A stretch of DNA of 64,000 nucleotides from Pseudomonadales bacterium (GCA_024234325.1 JACKOJ010000001.1:558001-622000); one strand, 5' to 3'; counted from the stretch's first letter, positions 44,351 through 53,752 are shown. Numbers and translations: made by a program. Notes: a model not told the origin generated them from the sequence alone.

Positions 44351-46978
44351 TCAGAAGCCGTAGCTGACGCCCATGTAGTAGGTACGACCGACCCACTCGT
44401 ACTCGGTATTCCAGTTGCTGCGCCCGCCCTGGAACTCGGAAGTGGGTTCGTCGTTGAGGTTCACCCCTTCCAGGAAGATCTTCAGGTTGTCCCACAGCGA
44501 GTAGCTCAGCTTCGCATCCCAGCGGCCGAACTCGCCCTGATCCAGCACCAGGTCCGGGTTGGCATTCATATCCGTGAGGAAGCTGTCGTTGTAGGCGTAG
44601 CTGACGGAGGCATCGATGCGATCATTCTGGTAGAACAGGGAGAATGCATAGGTGCTTTCCGGTTGGCCGACGAGCGGAATATTGCCTGTTGGCAGTTTGG
44701 TTTCCCCATCCAGGCGCGTCAAGGAGGCAGACACCCCCAGGCCATCGAACGGCGCCGGCAGGAAACTCAACTGCGTCTGTCCCATCAGCTCAACCCCCTT
44801 GAGGCTGGCAGAGCTGGCATTGATGGTGGTGGACAGATCCAGGCGCGTCAGTGTGGAGGTATCAACCACCCCAGTCAGACCCCGTGCGGCAAGGGCGGCA
44901 TTCATTTCTGCCTGCGACGTCAGCGACGTGGTGGAGCCGATCAACTCATCCTTGATGTCCTTGTAGAACACGCTCAGGGACAGGATGGACAGCGTGTCCG
45001 GGTACCACTCCAGCGACAGGTCGTAGTTGGTGGACTTGCGCGGTGTCAGATCGGGATTGCCGATGGAGATGCCGGCAATGGGACCGCCGTCATCGGAAAT
45101 CGTCGAGCGCGGCGCGATGGTCTCAAAGTCAGGGCGACCCAGTGCGCGGGTGATGCCGGCACGTGCTACAAACTGATCATTCAGTCTGTAATTCGCAATC
45201 AGGGAGGGCATGACGTTGGAGTAGTCACCCGAGGCCTTGATGCGTTTGACCGTGCCGTTGTTCAGCACGTTGCCGGAGCTGTTGACGTCTGTGCTCTCGT
45301 AGCGCACCCCGGCGATCAGTTCCAGACGATCGAAGCGGCGTGAGCCCATGACGTAGGCAGCCCACACGGATTCTTCAACACCGTAATCCGCCGCATTGTT
45401 GCTGACAAAGTCATCTGCCGCATCCGCCGCGAAGTATTTGGCGTTGGCCGGGTCCACGATGAAAGCGTTCATGCCCGCCAGGTTCATCCAGATATTGGGC
45501 GGATTGTATTTGTCGGCGTCGTTGCGGAAAGCACCCTTGGTGAAGGCCGAGGACGTGCCCAGGTTGAGCTTGGCGCTGCCGGGGTTGAAGCGGCGCTGGC
45601 TGTCGTCCAGCGAGCGGTCAGTGTTGCTGTATTTCAGGCCCGTTTTCACATAGCTCATGTCGTCGAGATCCCACTGCAGGTCCACCTTGGCGATATGGGC
45701 ATCCTCTTGCATCGAACGATCGAAGAAGCGTACGCGGCGGAAATCGATGAGGCTGGGATCCTGGCGATTGGGCGTGCCAGCGTCCGGGGTGATGGTCACA
45801 ACGCCGTCGCTGTCGTGTGTCCAGGTGTTCGGCCCGAAGCTCGCACCGGAGCGGAACTCCCAGTTATCGTTCGGCTCGGCAAGCTCATTGCTGTTGGACT
45901 GCACCATGTAGCTGAGTGTGAGTTGGTCCATGACGTTCTCGCCACCGGCGCTGAAAGAGAACAGGTCCTTGTCGGCCTCCTCCAGACGCACGTTGGCCAG
46001 GATGCGGTTCTTGCCGGAGACTCCGCTGCCTGCATTCGTGGGCACCACACCCGCGCTCAGGTTCTGTTCGTAGCGATTGCGGTGCTGGAACTCCTGCCAC
46101 TTCGCGTAGAAGCCGCGCACATAGTAAGTGTCGTTGTCGGTGGGACGGAATTCGAGTGCCGCATTCAGATTGGTACGCTCGCGCCCGATGATGTAGTAGT
46201 TGTTCTTGACGTTGACCGGAAGGCCGACGCCACTGCTCTCGTCCCAGTCGTCCTGGTAGATGCCCTGCCCCACGTATTCGCGATCCGACCAGGTGGCACC
46301 CAGCAACCAGCCCACCGTGCTGTTCGCCAGCTTGCCGGAGACCATTGCGTCCAGCGCCCGGGGATCCTGACCGGCATAGGCCTGACTCTCAGGACGCACG
46401 CTTTCCCGACCGAAACGGGAGGTGACGTACCCGTAGAACTCGTCGTTACGATCGAAGGGCATGGTGGTCTTCACATTGACCGTGCCGCCGATGCCCTGGG
46501 AATCCATGTCTGCCGTCGGCGTCTTCACCACCTGCACGCCGCCCAGCACGCCACCGGAAATCACGTCCATCGGCGCGGCGCGACCGCCGCCTTCCTGTTC
46601 GGGGGACCCCATCTGCACGCCATTGATCGTGACATTGTTCAGCGCCGGATTAATACCGCGAATCTGTACGAAGCGGCCTTCCCCCTTCTCCACCAGCATG
46701 GACACACCCGGCAGACGATTGAGCGATTCCCCGACGTTGCGGTCCGGAAATTGTCCCAGCTCGTCAGCGCCCAGCGCCTCGATCAGGCGGGAGTCCATCT
46801 GCTTCTGTTCAATGGCACGCTGACGGGACAGATTGCTGCCCTGTACGATGATTTCCTCAATCTCGTCGCTGCCACTGGCTTGTTGCGCGTACGCCCCCAG
46901 GCTGCTCGCCGCAGCGATGGCAAGGCACAGAGTCTTGAGCAGAAAGGGCGTGTGAAGAAGGGACTGCGATGAATTCAT
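44351..46978 (-). CDS. TonB-dependent receptor, Caulobacter/Xanthomonas type
   Basis: 875 residues from ATG 46978 (AGAGGT upstream). Signal peptide ends near AYAQ (residue 31), a TonB-box-like EIEEIIVQGSNLSRQRAIEQK follows, then the plug with EALGADELGQFPDRNVGESLNRLPGVS (key part DRNVGESL about residue 70), GRFVQIRGINPALNNVTING and DSQGIGGTVNVKT. This is the signature of the TonB-Xanth-Caul subfamily, often linked with carbohydrate use. The barrel ends TYYMGVSYGF with terminal Phe. The secreted protein at 43376 follows and may handle the same substrate. Ligand not known. Confidence 0.92.
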   Translation of the reverse strand: MNSSQSLLHTPFLLKTLCLAIAAASSLGAYAQQASGSDEIEEIIVQGSNLSRQRAIEQKQMDSRLIEALGADELGQFPDRNVGESLNRLPGVSMLVEKGEGRFVQIRGINPALNNVTINGVQMGSPEQEGGGRAAPMDVISGGVLGGVQVVKTPTADMDSQGIGGTVNVKTTMPFDRNDEFYGYVTSRFGRESVRPESQAYAGQDPRALDAMVSGKLANSTVGWLLGATWSDREYVGQGIYQDDWDESSGVGLPVNVKNNYYIIGRERTNLNAALEFRPTDNDTYYVRGFYAKWQEFQHRNRYEQNLSAGVVPTNAGSGVSGKNRILANVRLEEADKDLFSFSAGGENVMDQLTLSYMVQSNSNELAEPNDNWEFRSGASFGPNTWTHDSDGVVTITPDAGTPNRQDPSLIDFRRVRFFDRSMQEDAHIAKVDLQWDLDDMSYVKTGLKYSNTDRSLDDSQRRFNPGSAKLNLGTSSAFTKGAFRNDADKYNPPNIWMNLAGMNAFIVDPANAKYFAADAADDFVSNNAADYGVEESVWAAYVMGSRRFDRLELIAGVRYESTDVNSSGNVLNNGTVKRIKASGDYSNVMPSLIANYRLNDQFVARAGITRALGRPDFETIAPRSTISDDGGPIAGISIGNPDLTPRKSTNYDLSLEWYPDTLSILSLSVFYKDIKDELIGSTTSLTSQAEMNAALAARGLTGVVDTSTLTRLDLSTTINASSASLKGVELMGQTQLSFLPAPFDGLGVSASLTRLDGETKLPTGNIPLVGQPESTYAFSLFYQNDRIDASVSYAYNDSFLTDMNANPDLVLDQGEFGRWDAKLSYSLWDNLKIFLEGVNLNDEPTSEFQGGRSNWNTEYEWVGRTYYMGVSYGF

Positions 46979-47248
46979 TTGAGTAACCTCTGGAGTGAGA
47001 CATCCCCGGTCCGGATGCCGATGTCGAAAAAAAAAAGGAATGCCGACCCTGCACGGAGCACGGCACTTTCGAGGGGGCATTCTGCGTGGGGAATATGAAA
47101 TCCGGGTGACAGATATTTGAAGAATTCACGTCAGTATGATGACGATCTGTCACCACGAAGACACGGGAGAGGCTGGCGCATACGGGCAAAAACACATAGA
47201 GTGCAGAAAAGCGCCACCCCTTGACCCAAAGCCCGTGAGAGACCGCCC

Positions 47249-48775
47249 GTGCATCCGCTCTTTCAGCGCATCAACGATTTCTTTGCCTTCATTCAACCCG
47301 TGTCGGACGCGGTATGGAGTTTCCCGCAGCAGTTTGATGCCTACCGCGCCATCCCGCTGCTGGGGCAGATGTCCTTTGCCGTGCTGTTCCTGCTGGGCAT
47401 GGGTCTGTATTTTTCCTGGCGCACCGGATTCATTCAGGCACTCAGCTTCAGCCGCGCACTTCCCATCATGCTGCGCAGACGCAGTTCCGGCACGGGGCTC
47501 AGCGCCCTCGCCTCCTTCATGCTCGGGCTTGCCATGCGTGCCGGCCCCGGGAATATTGTTGGTGTTACGGGCGCCATTACGGTGGGAGGGCCAGGTGCCT
47601 TATTCTGGATGTGGATAGCCGCTCTCTTTGGCATGTCCACTGCGTTCATGGAGGCAACCCTGGCGCAGTTGTTCAAGGAACAGAAGGGGCAGGAGTTCGT
47701 CGGCGGGCTGCCTTTCTATGGGCGCCAGCTTCTGGGCGGACACCGCAATATCGGCATCGTGTTGTCCGTACTCTTTATCGTCTACGCCCTGTTCAACGTG
47801 CCGCTGCAGACCTTCAATGTGTTTACGGCGGTGGGCATGATTGCGGAGACAGCAACGGGCATGGAGGCCGAGCGACAATCCCCCCTGTACTTCGGCATCG
47901 CCATCGCGCTGATCTGCTGCTGCGCCTACCTGATTCTGGGCGGTATTCGCCGCGTGAGCGCGTGGACCAATCTGCTGGTGCCCTTCATGGCCACGACCTT
48001 CTGTCTGGTGTCCCTGGCGATCATTGTGATCAACCTGCCCCTGTTTCCCTATTTCATTGGCGAAGTGCTGCGCGGCGCTTTCTCTCCGGACGCGGTTTTC
48101 GGCGGTGGCATGGGAGTCGCGCTCGCGGAGGGTGTGCGGCGCGGCCTGATGTCCAATGAAGCCGGTCAGGGCACCATCACCATGGCGGCAGCCGTGGCCG
48201 ACAACGATCACCCCTGCGAACAGGGGCTGGTGCAGGGGCTGGGCGTGTTTGTCGATACCATCGTGATCTGCACGCTGACAGGCTTCATCGTTATCATCGC
48301 CCACCTGTGGTCCGGCAGTGCCGACCCCGCACAGTGGGCCGAAATCAGCGCGTCACGCCTGGGCGTCTATGTCAGTTCCGTGCAGTCACTGGTGCCGGAT
48401 TCCGTCGATGCGGCGCTCACCATTCTGGTCAGCCTGTGCTACGCCCTGTTCGCCTTCACCACGCTGCTGGGCATGATTTCCTTCGCCGAGATTTCCGCCA
48501 ACTTCATTTCCCGCGCACCGGCATTTATTGTCGGCATTCGGCTGGCCGGCTCGCTGTGCTTCGTGCCCTTCGGTGCCATGACGGTGCTGGCGGGTCTTGA
48601 GCTGGGCAATATCTGGGCAATCTCGGACCTGTGCAATATTCTGATGGTCTACGTGAACATTCCGATCCTGATGATTGGCACCCCCATCGTGATGAAGACC
48701 CTGCAGCATTATCGCCTGGGCCACGGCAGCTTCGTCTCGGCACAACACGGCTTCCGCACGGAGCACTGGGTCTGA
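47249..48775 (+). CDS. alanine/glycine:cation symporter (AGCS) family protein
   Basis: 508 residues, about eleven hydrophobic helices. The family signature region is present: RAGPGNIVGVTGAITVGGPGALFWMWIAALFGMSTAFMEATLAQ (shortened here: GNIVGVTGAI near residue 95 and GMSTAFMEATLAQ), and later GVRRGLMSNEAGQGT. AGCS carriers import alanine or glycine with Na+ or H+. The start is GTG 47249 with GAGAG upstream. Nearby NhaC-like, M28-like and ggt genes suggest peptide and amino-acid use in a sodium-rich habitat. Confidence 0.93.
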   Translation: MHPLFQRINDFFAFIQPVSDAVWSFPQQFDAYRAIPLLGQMSFAVLFLLGMGLYFSWRTGFIQALSFSRALPIMLRRRSSGTGLSALASFMLGLAMRAGPGNIVGVTGAITVGGPGALFWMWIAALFGMSTAFMEATLAQLFKEQKGQEFVGGLPFYGRQLLGGHRNIGIVLSVLFIVYALFNVPLQTFNVFTAVGMIAETATGMEAERQSPLYFGIAIALICCCAYLILGGIRRVSAWTNLLVPFMATTFCLVSLAIIVINLPLFPYFIGEVLRGAFSPDAVFGGGMGVALAEGVRRGLMSNEAGQGTITMAAAVADNDHPCEQGLVQGLGVFVDTIVICTLTGFIVIIAHLWSGSADPAQWAEISASRLGVYVSSVQSLVPDSVDAALTILVSLCYALFAFTTLLGMISFAEISANFISRAPAFIVGIRLAGSLCFVPFGAMTVLAGLELGNIWAISDLCNILMVYVNIPILMIGTPIVMKTLQHYRLGHGSFVSAQHGFRTEHWV

Positions 48776-48872
48776 GGCGGGCGGAGACCTGCCCCCCGCC
48801 TTTGTCTGTTCGTACGCCACAAGGGGTGCTACGCTGACGTCGTCCAGAAGAACAAGCCCAAGAGGACTCGAC

Positions 48873-50279
48873 GTGTCGACGCCTGCCCAATCCCGCCTTC
48901 CCGGTCTGCCCCAGGCCCTGCTGTGTTTTGGCGGCAACTTCCTCATGATCTCCACCGGGCTGTTCGTCTTCGGCATCAGCCTGCACATCGTGCTGTTCTT
49001 CTGCCTGCTGTGGACGGGCCTGCACGCCTGGCTGCTCGGCCACGATTTTTCCGCCATTCGCGGCATGATGAACAGCGGCATCAGCAATGCCCTGCCGGCG
49101 ATCTATATCTTTGTCCTGATTGGCATGGTCATCGCCGCCTTCATGCAAAGCGGCACGGTAGCGGCCCTGATCTATCACGGCCTGAACCTGCTTAGCCCCG
49201 GTTTCTTTCTGGCGGCAGGCCTGGTGTTGTGCAGCCTGATGTCGGTGGCCACCGGCACCTCCTGGGGCACGGCAGGCACACTGGGCGTGGTACTGATGGG
49301 CATTGGCACGGCGATGCAGATTCCCCTGCCCCTGGTTGCAGGCACGGTGGTCGCAGGCGCGACCTTCGGCGACAAGCTGTCGCCCATCTCCGACACCACC
49401 AATCTGGCCGCCATGAGCGCCAACACCAATCTCTACCGGCACATCGGCTCCATGCTGTACACCACCGTGCCCGCCTTCGTTCTGACCCTGCTGATTCTGG
49501 TGGTACTCGGTCTGCGCTTCTCCGGTCACGCCCTGCCCGAGAGCGATATCGCGCAACTGCAGCAGGCACTGGCCGGGCACTACGCCCTTTCACTGACGGC
49601 GACGCTGCTGCCGCTGGCCGTCATGCTGGTGCTGAGCATGCGCCGTCTGTCGCCGGAAATCAGCATGAGCGGCAGCATTCTGGTGGCCGTGGCGGTCGCG
49701 GTCCTCTACCAGCAGCGGCCACTGGTGGAAGTGCTGAACAGCCTGTGGAGCAATACTCCCGGCAACACCGGCATCGCCAGCCTGGATGCCCTGCTGGGGC
49801 GTGGAGGCATTACCAGCATGAGCTGGACACTGCTGCTGTCCCTGATGGCGCTGGCGCTGGGCGGAATCCTGTACAACGCCGGCTTTCTGCAGGCCCTGCT
49901 CGAAGGGCTGATTGCCCGGGTGAAACGGACGGTGAGCCTGATCGCCACCACCATCGGCGCAGGCATCGTCGGCAACATGGGCATGGGCGAGGCTTATATC
50001 AGCATCATTCTGAGCTGCCAGTTGTTCCGCAAGGCCTTCGAGCGCAAGGAGCTGGACCCCGCTGTTCTCTCCCGCTCCGTGGAGGAAGGTGCGACCATGA
50101 GCACCGGTCTCATTCCCTGGACGACTGCGGGCGCCTTCTATGCCAGTACCCTCGGCGTACCGGTGCTGGACTATGCCCCCTATGCCTTCCTGAACTATTT
50201 GAACCCGCTGGTGTCCATTGCGATGGCGGCAGCGGGCGTTGGACTTTTGCGACGCGTTCGTCACAAACCGACCGCCTGA
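48873..50279 (+). CDS. NhaC-type Na+/H+ antiporter family protein
   Basis: 468 residues, about eleven helices. Characteristic parts: IRGMMNSGISNALPAIYIFVLIGMVIAAFMQSGTV, CSLMSVATGTSWGTAGTLGVVLMGIG and GATFGDKLSPISDTTNLAAMSAN (key motif GDKLSPISDTTNLA about residue 168), and the later VEEGATMSTGLIPWTTAG. Such proteins exchange Na+ for H+, sometimes coupled with organic acids such as malate. Start GTG 48873 with GAGGA upstream. It lies 97 nt after the AGCS gene and 44 nt before the M28-like gene, so these may be one operon. Confidence 0.92.
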   Translation: MSTPAQSRLPGLPQALLCFGGNFLMISTGLFVFGISLHIVLFFCLLWTGLHAWLLGHDFSAIRGMMNSGISNALPAIYIFVLIGMVIAAFMQSGTVAALIYHGLNLLSPGFFLAAGLVLCSLMSVATGTSWGTAGTLGVVLMGIGTAMQIPLPLVAGTVVAGATFGDKLSPISDTTNLAAMSANTNLYRHIGSMLYTTVPAFVLTLLILVVLGLRFSGHALPESDIAQLQQALAGHYALSLTATLLPLAVMLVLSMRRLSPEISMSGSILVAVAVAVLYQQRPLVEVLNSLWSNTPGNTGIASLDALLGRGGITSMSWTLLLSLMALALGGILYNAGFLQALLEGLIARVKRTVSLIATTIGAGIVGNMGMGEAYISIILSCQLFRKAFERKELDPAVLSRSVEEGATMSTGLIPWTTAGAFYASTLGVPVLDYAPYAFLNYLNPLVSIAMAAAGVGLLRRVRHKPTA

Positions 50280-50323
50280 TGCGCTAGCATCGGCGACACA
50301 GACTTCACTACGAGAGATTCCAC

Positions 50324-51562
50324 ATGCCTCTTACCAGACGCCAGTTACTGCAACGCCTCAGCACACTTCCCCTGTTGTCTCTGCCCCTGCCCGGCCTGGC
50401 GCAGGACAGTTCCGCACGGGAAACCCGGGTTGCGGATGTCATTCGCGAATACTCGGCACAGGGCTATCATCGCACGGGCACGGCAGTGGACACGGTGAGT
50501 GGTGCCTGGCTGGCGGACCGTATGGAAGCCATGGGCGTTCACGCCTTTCTCGACCCGGTTTCGCTGACGCGGGTCAACGAACTCTATACACACTTCGCCT
50601 TCGACGGCATCGCTATGGATGGCGTACCGATGTATGACGGCACCTTCACGGACGTGGAGGGCGTTACCGGACGGCTGGGCGAACTCGGCAGCGATGCGGA
50701 GATCGGTGTCATCATGCTGCCTGCCAGCACCAGCAGCGAGGCTCACGAGCGCTTGGTGAGCGCGCGGCGCGAACATCGCCACAAGGTGATCGTGGTCGTC
50801 AGTGATGCCAGCTATCCCGACAGCGGCGAAGCGCTGCTCAATGCCGAAGAAGCCGCCAACCCATTCGGCCCGCCTGTACTGCAAATCGCCAACACGCACT
50901 GGCAGGGCATTCAGGCCGCCATGGCCGCCCGCGAACAGGCAGAGGTGGTGGTCTTCGCAGAACGTGTCCCTACCACCGCTTACAACGTCAGTGCGCGCAT
51001 TGACGGCAGTGACCCGGATCTGCCCCCCCTGGTCGTCATGACCCCAAGAAGCGGCTGGTGGCGCTGCGCCTCGGAGCGCGGCGGTGGTCTGGCGGTGATG
51101 CTGGAAATCATGCAGGATCTGCTGATACACCCACCAGCCCGCGATGTGATTTTCACTGCCAACACCGGGCATGAACTGGGACACCTGGGCCTGCAGCAGA
51201 TGCTGAAGGAAAATCCGACCCTGCCTGCGGACGCCGATCTGTGGATTCACCTGGGGGCCAATTTCGGGGCAACGGGATCGCAGGTGCGCCTGCAGTATGC
51301 GAACGACGATCTGCGCCAGATCAGCCAGCGCCAATTACGGACTCGCCGGATGAACCCGGACGCGGAAACGCCCATAGGCAATCGGCCACTGGGAGAGGCG
51401 CGCAATATCCACGACGCCCGCGGGCGCTATCTGTCCATTCTGGGCAGCAACCCACTCTTCCACCACCCGGACGACCGCTGGCCCAATGCGGTAGACGTGG
51501 CCAACACCGCCCGCTGGGCGGACGCCTTCTCCAACATCGTGGTGCAACTCAGTAGAGCCTAA
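50324..51562 (+). CDS. exported M28-peptidase-like protein with HELGH motif
   Basis: 412 residues. The N-terminus has a twin-arginine-like leader (LTRRQLLQRLSTLPLLSLPLPGLAQ). The fold resembles M28 aminopeptidases: a protease-associated-like insert (EIGVIMLPASTSSEAHERLVSARREHRHKVIVV) and the segment PLVVMTPRSGWWRCASERGGGLAVMLEIMQDLL. The M28 zinc ligands HxD and the later Asp pair are not seen; where M28 has GEELGLLGS the protein has NTGHELGHLGLQQ, giving H283-E-L-G-H287, an HExxH zinc motif. It may be an altered metallopeptidase or an inactive relative. GAGAG precedes ATG 50324. Confidence 0.75.
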   Translation: MPLTRRQLLQRLSTLPLLSLPLPGLAQDSSARETRVADVIREYSAQGYHRTGTAVDTVSGAWLADRMEAMGVHAFLDPVSLTRVNELYTHFAFDGIAMDGVPMYDGTFTDVEGVTGRLGELGSDAEIGVIMLPASTSSEAHERLVSARREHRHKVIVVVSDASYPDSGEALLNAEEAANPFGPPVLQIANTHWQGIQAAMAAREQAEVVVFAERVPTTAYNVSARIDGSDPDLPPLVVMTPRSGWWRCASERGGGLAVMLEIMQDLLIHPPARDVIFTANTGHELGHLGLQQMLKENPTLPADADLWIHLGANFGATGSQVRLQYANDDLRQISQRQLRTRRMNPDAETPIGNRPLGEARNIHDARGRYLSILGSNPLFHHPDDRWPNAVDVANTARWADAFSNIVVQLSRA

Positions 51563-51592
51563 CGTTTGCTTTAAATCCTCACGCTGCATGAC

Positions 51593-51711
51593 GATCCGAG
51601 CGGCAGAGTAAGGGCGACGAAGACGCCAAAAAGCACACATCCCTGTGCAGGCTCGGCGTGCGCCATCCCTGGCGCCCGACGCTTCGCTGCCCTTACTCTG
51701 CCGCACGGCTC
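51593..51711 (+). repeat. structured repeat element 3 (119 nt, forward, locus 2)
   Basis: Arms of 30 nt with a perfect 16-bp heart (51600-51615 with 51689-51704), extended outward by 5 of 7 pairs. The core 51623-51681 is 59 nt and matches the core of element 1 at 54 of 59 positions. Hairpin 1 is CACA-TCCC-TGTG; hairpin 2 is GCGCCA-TCCC-TGGCGC. It lies 30 nt after the stop of the M28-like gene. Confidence 0.85.
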
Positions 51712-51777
51712 TCGACCATAGATCAGTTCAATTGCAATGCCTTCGTTCCACAGAGCAAGATTTCTGGCATGACGCTA

Positions 51778-51898
51778 GCCTTGGGCGGGAGATAAAGACA
51801 TTCAGGACCGTCGCGCACCAGGGACGGTGCGCGCCGAGCCTGCACAGGGATGTGCGCTTTTTGGCGTGTCCGGAATGTCTTTATCTCCCGCCCAAGGC
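51778..51898 (-). repeat. structured repeat element 4 (121 nt, reverse, locus 2)
   Basis: Arms 51778-51803 and 51873-51898 pair perfectly over 26 nt; after one mismatch GGAC/GTCC adds four more pairs. The 59-nt core (51809-51867, minus strand) matches the core of element 2 at 51 of 59 positions. Hairpin 2 here is GCGCACC-GTCCCT-GGTGCGC, with base-pair changes on both sides relative to the other copies. Spacer to element 3 is 66 nt. Confidence 0.85.
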
Positions 51899-51931
51899 GA
51901 ACTACAAAGCACCTTTCAACTACCGGGCACG

Positions 51932-51969
51932 AAAAAAAGAGCGATGACACTCAGTGCCATCGCTCTTTT
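51932..51969 (-). terminator. terminator of the GNAT-dat-ggt operon
   Basis: A 14-16 bp stem (51935-51950 with 51954-51969, one G-T wobble on the minus strand) around a 3-nt loop is followed by a run of T. It begins 22 nt after the ggt stop. Confidence 0.93.
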
Positions 51970-51990
51970 GGATGTGGGGAATATTAAGAA

Positions 51991-53697
51991 TCAGTAACCG
52001 ATGGCGGCGCCATCTCCCGCACGGGAATCCGAGCCACCCAGGAACAGGCCGCTGTCGCGATCGTAGTACACGCCCATCGCCGTGCCCTGCTCGCCGCGTG
52101 CGCGCAGTTCATGCCCCATGTCCTCGTACAGATCCAGGCTGTCCACCGAGAAACCCGAGCCCTCGAAGCTCGTCACGTCCGGCAGCCACTGATGGTGGAT
52201 ACGCGGGGCTTCTACTGCCTCAGCGATATTCATGTCGAAGTCGATCACGTTCATGATCGCCTGCAGCGTGGTGTTGATGATCGTGCGGCCGCCCGGGCTG
52301 CCGATCGCAAACAGCGGCTTGCCGTCCTGCGCCACAATGGTCGGCGACATGCTGGACAGCATGCGCTTCTGCGGCTCGATCAGGTTGGGTGCCGTGCCGA
52401 TCTGACCATTGCGATTGGTCACACCCGGAACCGCGTTGAAATCCCCCATCTCGTTGTTCAGCAGATACCCGGCACCTTCTGCCACGATGCGGGAGCCGTA
52501 ACCGTTTTCCAGCGTGTAGGTCAGGGACACCATGTTGCCGTCCTTGTCCACCACGGAGAAATGCGTTGTCTCCTCACTCTCGTAGATATGCGCGAACTCT
52601 TTCTCGTCGCTGATGGACGCCTTGTTCATGTCGATCGTCGAGCGCAGGCTGGCTGCGTGCTCCTTGCTCATGAGGCGATCCAGCGGCATGCTCTCGTTGA
52701 AGTCCGGGTCGCCCAGGTACTCGGCGCGATCCGCATAGCCGCGTCGCATGGACTCGGTCAGCAGATGCAGGTATTGCGCAGAATTGTGCCCCATGGACGC
52801 CACGTCATACCCTTCCAGAATGTTCAGCATCTCGATCAGCACCACGCCGCCGGAGCTGGGGGGAGGCATGCTGACGATTTCGTAGCCACGGTAGGTACCG
52901 CGCACCGGTGCACGCTCGATGGCCTCGTATTTCTCCAGATCTTCTTCCGTGATGATGCCGCCATTCGCGCGCATGAAATCGGCCAGCATCTTGGCGTTCT
53001 TGCCCTTGTAGAAACCGTCACGACCCTGCTTCTGAATCAGCTCCAGCGTTGCCGCCAGGTCGGGCTGTTTCCAGGTATCCCCCAGTTCATAGGGCGAACC
53101 GTCCGCTTTCAGGAATACTGTCGCGGAGGACGGGTACTGATCCCAGAAGGACTGGTTGCTGCGGAAACCGGAATACAGCTCCCAGGTAATGGGAATGCCG
53201 TCACGGGCCAGCGCGATGGCAGGCGCCACCAGATCAGCCCAGGGCAGTTTGCCGAGTTCCTGATGCGCCTTGTACAGACCCGCCACAGTGCCCGGTACGC
53301 CGACAGACAGCAGGGAGCGGTGATTGGAGTTGTCCACCACGAGACCGTCCAGCCCGAGGTACATGCGCTCGGTGGCGGCCAGCGGAGCTTTCTCGCGGAA
53401 ATCGAAGGTCGTCGCATGGCCATCGGAGCCGTGATAGACCATGAAGCCTCCCCCCCCGATATTGCCCGCCGTGGGCCAGGTCACTGCCATCGCAAAAGCG
53501 GTCGCGACCGCCGCATCAATGGCATTACCGCCCTTTTTCAGCACGTCCACGCCTACCTCGGACGCCGTTCTCGACGCACTGGCAACGATGCCGTTCTTGG
53601 CGCGCAGCGGGGTTCGTCCCCCTTCTGCATAAAGTGACACAGACATTAGCAAGGACAGGACGATGGCGAGTGTCCTGGTCAGCAGACGCATCTTCAT
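51991..53697 (-). CDS. ggt: gamma-glutamyltransferase
   Basis: 568 residues from ATG 53697 (GGAG upstream). A signal peptide (RLLTRTLAIVLSLLMSVSLYAEG) directs it to the periplasm. It is made as a proenzyme that cuts itself before T377, the first residue of TTHFSVVDKDGNMVSLTYTL, which becomes the catalytic nucleophile. Other signatures are NIGGGGFMVYH, FREKAP (substrate Arg), MPPPSSGGVVLIEMLNILEG and the late glycine pocket GSPGGRTIINT. It hydrolyses or transfers the glutamyl group of glutathione and related peptides. It is the last gene of the GNAT-dat-ggt operon. Confidence 0.96.
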   Translation of the reverse strand: MKMRLLTRTLAIVLSLLMSVSLYAEGGRTPLRAKNGIVASASRTASEVGVDVLKKGGNAIDAAVATAFAMAVTWPTAGNIGGGGFMVYHGSDGHATTFDFREKAPLAATERMYLGLDGLVVDNSNHRSLLSVGVPGTVAGLYKAHQELGKLPWADLVAPAIALARDGIPITWELYSGFRSNQSFWDQYPSSATVFLKADGSPYELGDTWKQPDLAATLELIQKQGRDGFYKGKNAKMLADFMRANGGIITEEDLEKYEAIERAPVRGTYRGYEIVSMPPPSSGGVVLIEMLNILEGYDVASMGHNSAQYLHLLTESMRRGYADRAEYLGDPDFNESMPLDRLMSKEHAASLRSTIDMNKASISDEKEFAHIYESEETTHFSVVDKDGNMVSLTYTLENGYGSRIVAEGAGYLLNNEMGDFNAVPGVTNRNGQIGTAPNLIEPQKRMLSSMSPTIVAQDGKPLFAIGSPGGRTIINTTLQAIMNVIDFDMNIAEAVEAPRIHHQWLPDVTSFEGSGFSVDSLDLYEDMGHELRARGEQGTAMGVYYDRDSGLFLGGSDSRAGDGAAIGY

Positions 53698-53752
53698 GAC
53701 GATATCTCCGGTGTTCCGCTTATCAATGAAAGAAAAACTCAAACGATCCCTG

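Noticed and set aside
43047..51898. Composite repeats as integron attC sites
   Set aside because: No RYYYAAC/GTTRRRY ends, no cassette-like genes and no integrase in the window.
43047..51898. CRISPR-like array
   Set aside because: Only two units per locus, inverted rather than direct, with no regular spacers and no cas genes.
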